Origin: JAADDG01 sp964450755
GTDB taxonomy: Bacteria; Campylobacterota; Campylobacteria; Campylobacterales; JAADDG01
Direction of reading: 5' to 3'
Assembly: GCA_964450755.1 (NCBI GenBank)
Contig: CAYVDJ010000100.1
Location: forward strand, 1 to 64,000
Length of the DNA stretch: 64,000 nucleotides
A program made the position numbers and the translations under genes. Below the pieces are notes generated by a model, which saw only the letters and a list, made by a program, of their open reading frames with translations, made no database searches and was not told the origin of the DNA. Below, piece after piece: positions 34,737-42,527 of this stretch. Every line of letters starts with the position of its first letter. The first letter of the stretch is position 1.

Positions 34737-36197
34737 TTACAGTCTGACTACCCTTTTTTCATCCTCTTTGATAAATTCCAAAAGCTCTTTGCAAAAATCA
34801 GAATAGCATACGATATTTTTTCTGCCTATATGATCACTGTGTTTGTATTGTAGTCTTAAATAGTCCTGATTTTTATGTTTCAAAAAGAGTATTCCGCTGA
34901 AATAAAATTTTTTACTGTTTAAAAAATCCACTATTTCGTCTATACACTCGATCATTTCCATATTTATATCGGCATAAATCATATCGCTGTGTTTTGCTCT
35001 TGCATGATCCAACAAAAGAGAGAATTTTTTCTCAAACTGATCTCCTGTCCTGTCGATAACCAAAACCGCTGTATTTGAGAGAGGATCATTAAAATAGGCG
35101 AATTTTGAATATTTGTCTCTTTTTGGAGAGCATACAAGCTGTTTATATGAGATGTTTTTACATTTTTTGTAAATAGATTTTATTTTCTCCTCATAGATTT
35201 TAGGAATATGGATTCTTTTTTCTATAGGTTTGAAAATCCTGTATCCTATCAAAACAGAACCCCTTTGTGATACAAAAGAGAGAGGATTGTTTTTTAGTCT
35301 TGTATCTTCATTTACTCTTCCCATAACCAAAGCACTTTCGCAAAATCCGTGAGAGAGATTGCTTTTTTGGCTGTAAATATGAACCATAATCGCTTCTCCG
35401 AAAATCGCATCAAATTCCAATTTTTCAGCCCATTTTATCAAAGCATCAAACATTTTGTTCATAATGCCTCTTCCCTTGTACAGAGGATCAACTACAACTA
35501 TACCGACTTCGGCAATATTTGAATCATAAGATTTTACAAGTGCAAAATGACCTACAATTTTGCTGTTTGTCTGAGCGACGATGGAGAAAAATTTTTTGCC
35601 TTCGTTTTGAGCTATTTTTTTGGGATAATAGAAAAGATCTTTTAGATATGTATATCCGTAATTTCGGTAAATCAGTCTTGATATACTCTCTTCGTCCCCC
35701 TTTTTATACTCTCTTATTACTATATTTTCATCACCTGTTGTTATATCCTTTTTTTGATGCTCTTTATTCTCCTCTTTTAACTTTTCTCCTGTGTGAGGAT
35801 GAGATAAAAATTTTATAATAGAAAATTTTTTTCCCTCTTTTCCGAGATTGAAATAGTCAAACTGGTCTGTCAGTTTATAGATTCTGTTAAAACCTTTGTC
35901 CTCTTTTAGATTGATAGGAACGGCTCTTGGTTTTATATGGGATATCGGTTCTCCCCAGTCTCTGACATCCACTCTGATACCGTTGTCAAAAGAGGTGATG
36001 TCAATCTCTATCAGACCTTCTTGCATTTTATATGCGTGTATGATGGAGTTTTCTACAAGTTCTTTTACCGCCTCTATAATCTTTTTTCGCTCTTTTTTTG
36101 AAAAACCGATTTTTGAGGAGATATCCTCAATAGCCATATTTACGATAGAAAAATATTCTCTTTGGCTTGGTATTTTGATCATAACGCTCTTTTTCAT
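34737..36197 (-). CDS. Fusion of anti-sigma-type HATPase and GNAT acetyltransferase
   Basis: 486 residues with two recognisable parts. Residues ~1-140 are a serine-kinase/anti-sigma-type HATPase (HATPase_c_2): N-box EAVKELVENSIIHAY and G1-like DVRDWGEPI. Residues ~160-320 are a GNAT acetyltransferase (VIREYKKGDEESISRLIYRNYGYTYL, AEVGIVVVDPLYKGRGIMNKMFDALIKWA, with the acetyl-CoA loop in KGRGI). The C-terminal ~165 residues are unassigned. No membrane helices. The gene begins three bases after the stop of the M20 amidohydrolase, so they are coupled. It could regulate a sigma or anti-anti-sigma partner by acetylation or phosphorylation; the target is unknown. Confidence 0.87.
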   Translation of the reverse strand: MKKSVMIKIPSQREYFSIVNMAIEDISSKIGFSKKERKKIIEAVKELVENSIIHAYKMQEGLIEIDITSFDNGIRVDVRDWGEPISHIKPRAVPINLKEDKGFNRIYKLTDQFDYFNLGKEGKKFSIIKFLSHPHTGEKLKEENKEHQKKDITTGDENIVIREYKKGDEESISRLIYRNYGYTYLKDLFYYPKKIAQNEGKKFFSIVAQTNSKIVGHFALVKSYDSNIAEVGIVVVDPLYKGRGIMNKMFDALIKWAEKLEFDAIFGEAIMVHIYSQKSNLSHGFCESALVMGRVNEDTRLKNNPLSFVSQRGSVLIGYRIFKPIEKRIHIPKIYEEKIKSIYKKCKNISYKQLVCSPKRDKYSKFAYFNDPLSNTAVLVIDRTGDQFEKKFSLLLDHARAKHSDMIYADINMEMIECIDEIVDFLNSKKFYFSGILFLKHKNQDYLRLQYKHSDHIGRKNIVCYSDFCKELLEFIKEDEKRVVRL

Positions 36198-36200
36198 TTT

Positions 36201-37394
36201 TTATCCCTTCTTTAATGCTTCCAAAGCAGCAGAAGCCATTATTTTCATGCCGATTTTTAAAGCCTCGTCATCAACATCAAAGCGGCTGTTGTGTTGGGAT
36301 TCACAGGTTTTTTTATCTTTGTTGCAGGTACCGAGTCTGAAAAATGCTCCTTTGACTGTTTGCAGATACTCTGAAAAATCCTCTCCTCCCATTACAGGAT
36401 CAATCAAATCTATACAGTTTTCCTCTCCTATGATTTTTTTTGCCTCATTTACCAGGATATCCACCGCTTCTTTATCATTTATCAGTTCCGGCTGTCCGTA
36501 AATATAGTCAAAATTATATTTGGCTCCCATCGATTTGCAGATGCCTTTTATCGACTCTTCCATCATAAGAGGTATGGCTTTTCTTATTTTTTCATTGACA
36601 GTTCTTACGGTTCCTTTCAGGATAACATGATCACAGATGATATTGGGCGCTCTTCCTCCCTCTACTGTTCCGAGGGTAATAACAGCCGGATGAAGAGGAT
36701 CTATCCTTCTTGATACGATATGATTTAAAGAATTTACGATGATAGAAGTAACAAGTATCGCATCTACTCCCTCATGAGGTCTTGCTCCATGTGCCGATTT
36801 GCCGAAAATCTCTATCGTAAAAACATCTGCAGATGCCATCATTACACCGTATTTGTAGCCTATCTGACCTGTTTTTAGATAGGGGTATGCGTGAAGAGCA
36901 AAGATCATCTCTACGCCCTCAAGTGCTTTGTCTTCTATCATTTGCAAACTTCCTCCCTCCTTGCTCTCTTCGGAAGGTTGAAAGATAAATCTGATATTTC
37001 CCTCTATCTTGTCTCTAAAAGGGGCTATTGCCATTGCTGTACCAAGCGCAATGGCTGTATGGCTGTCGTGTCCACAGGCGTGCATAACGCCTTTGACCTG
37101 GGAGGTATAGGGTTTTCCTGTCCTCTCTTCGATAGGAAGAGCGTCCATATCGGCTCTTAATGCAACTGTTTTTTCTCCCTCTTTATGCGGTTTGAGATCT
37201 GCTATGAGACCAAAATGTCTGTCTGATTCTTTTATCTGATAGCCGTTTGCTTCAAGTATTCCTTTTACAAGATACTTTGTATGCTCTTCATGACCTGAAA
37301 GTTCGGGATGTCTGTGAAGATCATGCCTTATCTCCACAACTGCATGATCTATCTTTTCTATCATTTCAAAAATCTCTTTTTTTATCTTTTGCAT
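36201..37394 (-). CDS. M20D-family amidohydrolase (hippurate hydrolase-like)
   Basis: 397 residues. Zinc or manganese ligands appear in ACGHDSHTAIALG (Cys and His), SEESKEGG (Glu), ALHAYPYLKTGQIG (His) and the C-terminal GGEDFSEYL, the motif set of M20D peptidases including hippuricase and indole-acetyl-amino-acid hydrolases. Such enzymes cleave N-acyl amino acids. A consensus AAGGAGAG site precedes the ATG. The downstream HATPase-GNAT gene is three bases away; the divergent neighbour is ridA. The substrate is unproven; an N-acetyl-amino-acid or N-acetyl-diaminopimelate deacetylase is possible. Confidence 0.9.
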   Translation of the reverse strand: MQKIKKEIFEMIEKIDHAVVEIRHDLHRHPELSGHEEHTKYLVKGILEANGYQIKESDRHFGLIADLKPHKEGEKTVALRADMDALPIEERTGKPYTSQVKGVMHACGHDSHTAIALGTAMAIAPFRDKIEGNIRFIFQPSEESKEGGSLQMIEDKALEGVEMIFALHAYPYLKTGQIGYKYGVMMASADVFTIEIFGKSAHGARPHEGVDAILVTSIIVNSLNHIVSRRIDPLHPAVITLGTVEGGRAPNIICDHVILKGTVRTVNEKIRKAIPLMMEESIKGICKSMGAKYNFDYIYGQPELINDKEAVDILVNEAKKIIGEENCIDLIDPVMGGEDFSEYLQTVKGAFFRLGTCNKDKKTCESQHNSRFDVDDEALKIGMKIMASAALEALKKG

Positions 37395-37481
37395 CTTCTC
37401 TCTCCTTCATGAAATTCTAAATATATTATACTCCATATATGCTATAATTTGAAAATTCAATTTTTAATAAAAGGGCAGATT

Positions 37482-37856
37482 ATGGAATATATTTCAACAC
37501 AAAAAGCGCCAGAAGCGATAGGTCCCTACTCTCAAGCCGTAAAGATAGGAGAGATGATCTATACTTCGGGACAGATTGCTTTGATCCCCCACGGCGAATT
37601 TCTGGAAAGCGGTATAGAAGAGCAGACGGTTCAGGTTTTGACAAATCTGCAAAATGTTCTAAAGGCTGCCGGAAGTGATCTAAACCATGTGATAAAAACC
37701 ACCATTTTTTTAGCCCATATGGCTGATTTTGAGGTTGTAAATGAAGTTTATGCAAATTTTTTCAAAGATCACAAACCGGCAAGAAGTACGGTTGCAGTCA
37801 GAACTCTTCCGAAAAATGCGTTGATTGAGATAGAGGCGATAGCGATAGCAAAATAG
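37482..37856 (+). CDS. ridA: RidA-family reactive intermediate deaminase
   Basis: 124 residues from the ATG that follows an AAGGGCAG site; an in-frame extension upstream is rejected because the family begins with this MEYISTQKAPEAIGPYSQAV segment. The RidA hallmarks are IGPYSQAV, TSGQIAL, QNVLKAAGSDLNHVIKTTIFL and RSTVAVRTLPKNALIEIEAIA, including the substrate Arg in the last block. RidA hydrolyses 2-aminoacrylate and other enamines formed by PLP enzymes. A methyltransferase gene starts at the next base after the stop. Confidence 0.94.
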   Translation: MEYISTQKAPEAIGPYSQAVKIGEMIYTSGQIALIPHGEFLESGIEEQTVQVLTNLQNVLKAAGSDLNHVIKTTIFLAHMADFEVVNEVYANFFKDHKPARSTVAVRTLPKNALIEIEAIAIAK

Positions 37857-38543
37857 ATGAATGCACTTGAACTTTATGCCAAAATAGAGCCGATGATAGG
37901 GTTTTATGAGGAGTATGAAAAACTTTATGACATCTATATAGATATCTTGAAATCTTTAAAAATCAAAAAAGTTTTGGATATCGGTTGCGGTAACGGCAGG
38001 ATGCTTGTAAAGCTGAAAAATGAAAAATTTGAAGCTTTGGGGATAGAGAGAAGTTCTAAAATGGTAAAGAACTCTTTGGAAAAAGGGGTCAATGCCAAAA
38101 AGATTGATCTTTGTGATGTAAAAGGCGAATTTGACGCTCTTATAGGGGTGGGAGATGTTTTTAACTATATGGATGAAAAAGAGTTGAAAAGTTTTTTTGA
38201 GTGTTCAAAAAGAGTGCTTAAAAAGGGCGGATTTTTTATAGGAGATATCAATACTCTTTTTGGTTTTGAAGAGATAACCCAGGGAGTTATGATAAAAGAG
38301 CAGAAGGAGAGATTTTTAGCGATAGAGGCTCTTTTTGAAGATGAAAAACTATATACCGATATATTTTTGTTTGAAAAAAACAATAATTGTTACAAAAAAG
38401 AGTATGCCCGTATCGTACAGTACTTTTATAGTTCAAAAAGGATAGAAAAACTAAGCAGATATACTCTTTGGAACAAAAAAGAGATTAAACTCTTCAGCGA
38501 TATAAAATCGGATAAAGAGATACTTATATTAAAAAATGTATAA
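37857..38543 (+). CDS. Class I SAM-dependent methyltransferase
   Basis: 228 residues with the Rossmann SAM motif I VLDIGCGNGRMLVKL at about residues 40-54, the acidic residue of motif II (LGIERSSKMV), and DALIGVGDVFNYM as motif III/IV. The remainder is a mixed C-terminal domain typical of methyltransferase type 11/25 proteins. The ATG follows the ridA stop without a gap; metX is 45 bases downstream. The substrate is unknown; a small molecule is more likely than RNA because no RNA-binding extension is seen. Confidence 0.88.
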   Translation: MNALELYAKIEPMIGFYEEYEKLYDIYIDILKSLKIKKVLDIGCGNGRMLVKLKNEKFEALGIERSSKMVKNSLEKGVNAKKIDLCDVKGEFDALIGVGDVFNYMDEKELKSFFECSKRVLKKGGFFIGDINTLFGFEEITQGVMIKEQKERFLAIEALFEDEKLYTDIFLFEKNNNCYKKEYARIVQYFYSSKRIEKLSRYTLWNKKEIKLFSDIKSDKEILILKNV

Positions 38544-38588
38544 TAGCGGCAATTTTTTAACCATATTTTTGAGACGGGAATAAAAAAG

Positions 38589-39695
38589 TTGAATATTAAA
38601 ACAAAAAAAGAGGTTTTCACAACACCTCTTTATCTTGAGAGCGGTCGTATTTTAGAACCTTATGAGATAGTTTATGAAACATACGGTCATCTGAATAAAG
38701 ATAAAAGCAATGTAGTAGTCGTATGTCATGCCCTTACCGGAAGTCATCATGCCGCAGGTCTGTATGAGGGAGAGAGAAAACCGGGGTGGTGGAATTCCCT
38801 TATAGGAAAAGGCAAAGCCATCGATACGGAGAAATATTTTGTTATCTGCTCAAATGTGATAGGAAGCTGTTTTGGTTCGACAGGACCTATGAGTGAGATG
38901 TATCCCTCCTTAAAGCCTTACAGATTGAAATTTCCTGTTATTACGATAAAAGATATGGTCAAAGCTCAGAGAATTTTATTTGATCGCCTTGGTATTTATG
39001 AAGCCCATGCCGTTATCGGAGGTTCCATGGGAGGTATGCAGGCTCTTACCTTTGCTGTCGAATATCCCAATTTTGCCAAAAAAGCTATCGTTTTGGCAGC
39101 GACTTATGCTACACAGCCTTGGGCTATAGCTTTTAACAAGGTGGCAAGAGAGGCTATCATCAAAGATCCTCTCTTTGAAGAAGGCAGATATGATCCAAAC
39201 GAGATAAAAGAGAAGATGATGGCAGGTTTGGCAGTAGGAAGGATGAGTGGATATATAAGCTATTTAAGTCCCGATTCTATGCAGAAAAAATTTGGCAGAA
39301 ATTATGTTGATACGGACGGTCTGTATGAACTTTACGGAAGATTTCAGGTAGAGAGGTATCTTGATTATAACGGATACAATTTTATATCATGGTTTGACCC
39401 TTTAAGTTATCTTTATATTACAAAAGCCATCAATATCTTTGATATAAGCAGAAACTACGACTCTTTGGAGGAGGCGTTGGGAAGGATAAAAAACCATCTT
39501 CATCTTATATCTTTTAAAAGTGATCTGCTCTTTTTGCCCTCCGAGATGGAGATGATTGAAAAGACTATGAGTCAAATCGGTAAAGAAAATATTTGCAGTT
39601 ACCGTTGTATTGACAGTGATTACGGTCATGATGCCTTTTTGGTAGAGGTTGAAAAGTTTGATTTTTATATAAAAGAGATTTTGGAGAAGATATGA
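38589..39695 (+). CDS. metX: Homoserine O-acetyltransferase
   Basis: 368-residue alpha/beta-hydrolase that activates homoserine for methionine synthesis. The nucleophile is S146 in GGSMGGMQAL, with the oxyanion HALTGSHHAAG segment, WWNSLIGKGKAIDTEKYFVIC, and the C-terminal SDLLFLP and YGHDAFL regions holding Asp and His. The start is TTG, supported by the conserved IKTKKEVFTTPLYLESGR N-terminus. xseB overlaps by four bases. Acyl specificity (acetyl versus succinyl) cannot be settled by sequence reading alone. Confidence 0.93.
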   Translation: MNIKTKKEVFTTPLYLESGRILEPYEIVYETYGHLNKDKSNVVVVCHALTGSHHAAGLYEGERKPGWWNSLIGKGKAIDTEKYFVICSNVIGSCFGSTGPMSEMYPSLKPYRLKFPVITIKDMVKAQRILFDRLGIYEAHAVIGGSMGGMQALTFAVEYPNFAKKAIVLAATYATQPWAIAFNKVAREAIIKDPLFEEGRYDPNEIKEKMMAGLAVGRMSGYISYLSPDSMQKKFGRNYVDTDGLYELYGRFQVERYLDYNGYNFISWFDPLSYLYITKAINIFDISRNYDSLEEALGRIKNHLHLISFKSDLLFLPSEMEMIEKTMSQIGKENICSYRCIDSDYGHDAFLVEVEKFDFYIKEILEKI

Positions 39696-39883
39696 AAAAC
39701 GGAGATTTTGAGAAAAAGATAGAAAAGGCGAAAGAAATTTTAAATTCTCTTATGGATCCTGAAATTACTTTGAATGAGAGTATGAAAAAGTATAAAGAGG
39801 GGATAAAAGAGCTAAAAGAGGCAAACAAAATGCTTGAGAAGGCAAAGCTTGAATTTGAAGAGCTGAAGGAGGCAAAAGAGTGA
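39692..39883 (+). CDS. xseB: Exodeoxyribonuclease VII small subunit
   Basis: 63-residue helical hairpin protein matching XseB (FEKKIEKAKEILNSLMDPEITLNESMKKYKEGI). XseB binds along XseA to form a large single-strand exonuclease. The typical LEESMKLYEEG motif is seen as LNESMKKYKEG. It overlaps metX and the downstream nitrilase-fold gene by four bases each, so translation is coupled. xseA is not in the window. Confidence 0.93.
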   Translation: MKNGDFEKKIEKAKEILNSLMDPEITLNESMKKYKEGIKELKEANKMLEKAKLEFEELKEAKE

Positions 39884-40680
39884 TACAGGTTGCCGCTCTT
39901 CAGCTTCCAACTCTTCCGATGAGCAAATCAAAGCTTGATTATTATCTTAGAGTCTGTAAAAGAAAAGATATTAAAATAGTTGTTTTGGGAGAGTATGTAT
40001 TAAACAGTTTTTTTAAAGAGATAGAGAAAATGACTCTCTCTATGGTAAAAGAGCAGTCCAAACATAAATTGGAAATATTAAAAGAACTCTCTTTTCAATA
40101 TAAAATTACGATTATAGCTCCCTTTATTCTCTTTAAAAACGGCAAAAAATACAAAACTGTTATAAAAGTATCTCCAAATTCCATTCGTTACTATTATCAA
40201 AATTTTCTGATTAATTATAAACACTGGAATGAAGAGGAATTTTTTGATAATGAAATAAACGATAAACTTCATATGATGACTTTTACATTTGAGGGTGTCA
40301 GATTGGGAGTTATAGCCGGTTTTGAGGTTCATTTTGATCCCATTTGGATAAATCTTTTCAAAAAAAAGGTGGATGCTGTTTTGATTCCTTCTGTTTCCAC
40401 ATTTGATTCTTTGAATAAATGGAACGAGATACTAAAAACAAGGGCTTTTTTAAACGGAATGTATATCATAAGGGTCAATAGAATAGGCGAATATAAAGAG
40501 AACAATACAAAATGGGAATTTTACGGAAACAGCTCTTTTATATGCCCCGACGGACATATGGAAGCTTATCTTGGGGATAAAGAAGAGATGCTTATAGCCG
40601 ATATAAGCAAGAAAAATGCGCAATATGCAAAAAAAATATGGGGTTTTAGAAACCATTTGGAAAAAAGGAATTTATTATGA
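39880..40680 (+). CDS. Degenerate carbon-nitrogen hydrolase (nitrilase-fold) protein
   Basis: 266 residues with the nitrilase superfamily layout: Glu in VVLGEYVL (E38), YYYQNFLINYKHW and GVIAGFEVHFDP, plus the NGMYIIRVNRIG and FYGNSSFICPDG blocks. In active members a Lys lies in the second block and a Cys in the third (ICYDxxFP). Here Q107 and G147 replace them, so hydrolase activity is unlikely. The gene is intact, coupled to xseB upstream and to a ThiF-like gene downstream by four-base overlaps. It may act as a binding or regulatory protein. Confidence 0.85.
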   Translation: MIQVAALQLPTLPMSKSKLDYYLRVCKRKDIKIVVLGEYVLNSFFKEIEKMTLSMVKEQSKHKLEILKELSFQYKITIIAPFILFKNGKKYKTVIKVSPNSIRYYYQNFLINYKHWNEEEFFDNEINDKLHMMTFTFEGVRLGVIAGFEVHFDPIWINLFKKKVDAVLIPSVSTFDSLNKWNEILKTRAFLNGMYIIRVNRIGEYKENNTKWEFYGNSSFICPDGHMEAYLGDKEEMLIADISKKNAQYAKKIWGFRNHLEKRNLL

Positions 40681-41384
40681 TAGATACGGAAGGGACTTTT
40701 TTAGAACCCTCTTACAAAGAGTATTTTTACAAGCAGATAGAGCTTTGGGGGGAAGAGACGCAAAATTCTCTCCAATCCAAAAAAGTTGCCATTATAGGGT
40801 GTGGGGGGCTTGGCTGTTCTCTTGGGGTATCGCTTGGATCAAGCGGTATAGGAGAATTTCATATTGTGGATTTTGATAAGGTAAGCGCTTACAATATTCA
40901 CAGACAGATAGCTTTCAAAGAGGGAGATGAAGGGAGATTTAAAGCTCATCTTTTAAGTGAGATAATAGAAGACAGATGTTCTTATACAAAAGTTTATCCC
41001 CACTGTAAGGATTTTGAATCCTTTTGTGAACTTGACAATATGGAACTTGATTTGATCATAGATGCTACGGATAATCTGGAAGTAAGAGCAAAAATAGACA
41101 AATATGCCAAAGAGAAAAATATTCCGTGGATTTACGGATCTGTGGAGGAGTTTCACGGTCATGTCTGTTTTTTTGACAAAAGTGGTTTTGATGCCTTTAA
41201 GATAAATGACAGAAAGCCAAAAGGCATAGCAGCTCCGATAGTTATGCATATAGCATCTTTACAGGCAAATCTGGCTCTTAGATATCTTGCAAATCTTCCC
41301 GTGGTAAAAGATTTGCTCTATTATATAAGCTTTGACGAAAATGGGCAGATGGTTACAGAAAAGTTTAAAATGCCTTTGGTTTAA
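40677..41384 (+). CDS. ThiF/HesA/MoeB-family E1-like adenylyltransferase
   Basis: 235 residues with the E1-type nucleotide motif IIGCGGLGCSLGVSLGSSGIGEFHIVDFDKV, an NIHRQIAF loop with the Arg, and DLIIDATDNLEVR with the catalytic Asp. The zinc-binding CxxC pairs of MoeB/ThiF are absent, which places it nearer the short HesA/TcdA group. Such proteins adenylate the C-terminus of ThiS/MoaD-like carriers or cyclise tRNA t6A. The partner carrier is not adjacent. The start overlaps the nitrilase-fold gene by four bases. A role in thiamin synthesis with thiG is possible but untested. Confidence 0.86.
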   Translation: MIDTEGTFLEPSYKEYFYKQIELWGEETQNSLQSKKVAIIGCGGLGCSLGVSLGSSGIGEFHIVDFDKVSAYNIHRQIAFKEGDEGRFKAHLLSEIIEDRCSYTKVYPHCKDFESFCELDNMELDLIIDATDNLEVRAKIDKYAKEKNIPWIYGSVEEFHGHVCFFDKSGFDAFKINDRKPKGIAAPIVMHIASLQANLALRYLANLPVVKDLLYYISFDENGQMVTEKFKMPLV

Positions 41385-41404
41385 GAAAAGGTTAATTTTT
41401 CTTA
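41382..41404 (+). terminator. Weak hairpin after the ThiF-like gene
   Basis: TAAGAAAA (41382-41389) pairs with TTTTCTTA (41397-41404) around a seven-base loop that begins GGTTAA. It starts at the stop codon. The following AT-rich 70 bases contain a TATAAT at about 41444, a likely promoter for the BON-LysM gene. Confidence 0.45.
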
Positions 41405-41477
41405 TAAATATATTTTTTTATATACCAATTTAACAAATTATCTTATAATAGATAAAATTTTTTATAAAGGATGGTAA

Positions 41478-41921
41478 ATGGGACTTTTTGATTTTGCAAA
41501 AGAGATAGGACATAAACTTTTTGGTTCCAAAGATGAGGCACCTCAAAAGATTCAAGAGCATATACAAGAGGATAATCCCGGAATCGAGAATCTTGAAGTA
41601 AAGATGGATGAAAACGGTACGGTTTCACTCTCAGGAGATGCCTCTTCACAAGAAGCAATGGAAAAAGCGGTTTTAATGGCAGGAAATATAGAAGGTGTTT
41701 CCAATGTTGATGTCAGTGCTTTAAATACGCCAGAAGAAGAGAATGAAATAAAGGTTGAATATTATACTATCCAAAAGGGTGATACTCTGTGGAAAATAGC
41801 TGCAAAATTTTACGGAAACGGCGCCAAATATACCAAGATAGTAGAAGATAACAAAGAGGTTATAAAAGATGCCGATAAAATTTTCCCGGGACAGAAGATA
41901 AGAATAGTTTTGGAAGTATGA
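41478..41921 (+). CDS. BON-LysM protein (Kbp/YgaU-like)
   Basis: 147 residues. MGLFDFAKEIGHKLFGSKDE is the typical N-terminal segment, followed by a BON domain (~25-90: LEVKMDENGTVSLSGDASSQEAMEKAVLMAG) and a C-terminal LysM (~98-146: YTIQKGDTLWKIAAKFYGNGAKYTKIVEDN). The E. coli homologue Kbp (YgaU) is a cytoplasmic potassium-binding protein despite the LysM domain. No signal peptide is seen here either, which agrees. Potassium-binding function is transferred from the family. A large hairpin at the stop suggests a monocistronic unit. Confidence 0.92.
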   Translation: MGLFDFAKEIGHKLFGSKDEAPQKIQEHIQEDNPGIENLEVKMDENGTVSLSGDASSQEAMEKAVLMAGNIEGVSNVDVSALNTPEEENEIKVEYYTIQKGDTLWKIAAKFYGNGAKYTKIVEDNKEVIKDADKIFPGQKIRIVLEV

Positions 41922-41944
41922 GGTAATTATAAATTATCTCATAC
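41916..41944 (+). terminator. Hairpin terminator of the BON-LysM gene
   Basis: GTATGAGGTAATT (41916-41928) pairs with AATTATCTCATAC (41932-41944), thirteen pairs with one G-U and a three-base loop. It overlaps the stop codon and is followed by TTT. Confidence 0.65.
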
Positions 41945-41968
41945 TTTAGCATAAAAGGAGAGAAAAAG

Positions 41969-42520
41969 GTGGGGAAAATTAAAATAGTTTTTTTATTGTC
42001 TCTTATTCCGTTTGTTTTACAAGCGGGATGGGACCCTTACAGAGCTAAAAAAACAGATTTTATTGGTGTTAAAGATTATAAAATTAATCGAACAATAAGA
42101 CTTTTTTTAAAAAAACAGCCCAGGTTAAAACTTTTCTTCCAAAAAGCGTACGGATATGTAGTTTTTCCTATGATAGGAAAAGGTGGAATGGGATTTGGTG
42201 TTGCTTATGGAGAAGGTAAGGTTTACAGAAAAAACTCCCTTATAGGAAAAAGTACTTTAACTCAGGTTTCAGTTGGTTTTCAGCTTGGAGGACAAGGTTA
42301 TAGTGAAATAATATTTTTTAAAGATAAAAAAGCATTGGACAGACTTAAAAAAGGCGATTTTACTTTAAGCGCACAAGCTTCGGCAGTTGTGGTAAAAACG
42401 GGAATCTCGGTAGATATTGATTACAGTGACGGAGTTGCTGTTTTTACTCTGCCTAAAGTCGGTCTTATGTATGAAGCAAGTGTAGGCGGACAGAAGTTTA
42501 GTTTTACTCCATATTATTAG
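41969..42520 (+). CDS. Exported SYLF-domain lipid-binding protein
   Basis: 183 residues. The GTG start is set by AAGGAG eight bases upstream and a signal peptide (IKIVFLLSLIPFVLQA). The mature part shows the Ysc84/SYLF features: QKAYGYVVFPMIGKGGMGFGVAYGEGKVY, STLTQVSVGFQLGGQGYSEIIFFKD and FTLSAQASAVVVKTG. In eukaryotes this fold binds phosphoinositides; bacterial members are periplasmic or outer-membrane-associated and of unclear role. The next gene is seven bases away, which suggests read-through into the aminotransferase-murC block. Confidence 0.9.
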   Translation: MGKIKIVFLLSLIPFVLQAGWDPYRAKKTDFIGVKDYKINRTIRLFLKKQPRLKLFFQKAYGYVVFPMIGKGGMGFGVAYGEGKVYRKNSLIGKSTLTQVSVGFQLGGQGYSEIIFFKDKKALDRLKKGDFTLSAQASAVVVKTGISVDIDYSDGVAVFTLPKVGLMYEASVGGQKFSFTPYY

Positions 42521-42527
42521 GAACAGT

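Noticed and set aside
35896..36501. 201-codon plus-strand frame spanning the HATPase-GNAT/M20 junction
   Set aside because: Ser/Phe/Ile-rich antisense translation of two strongly supported genes.
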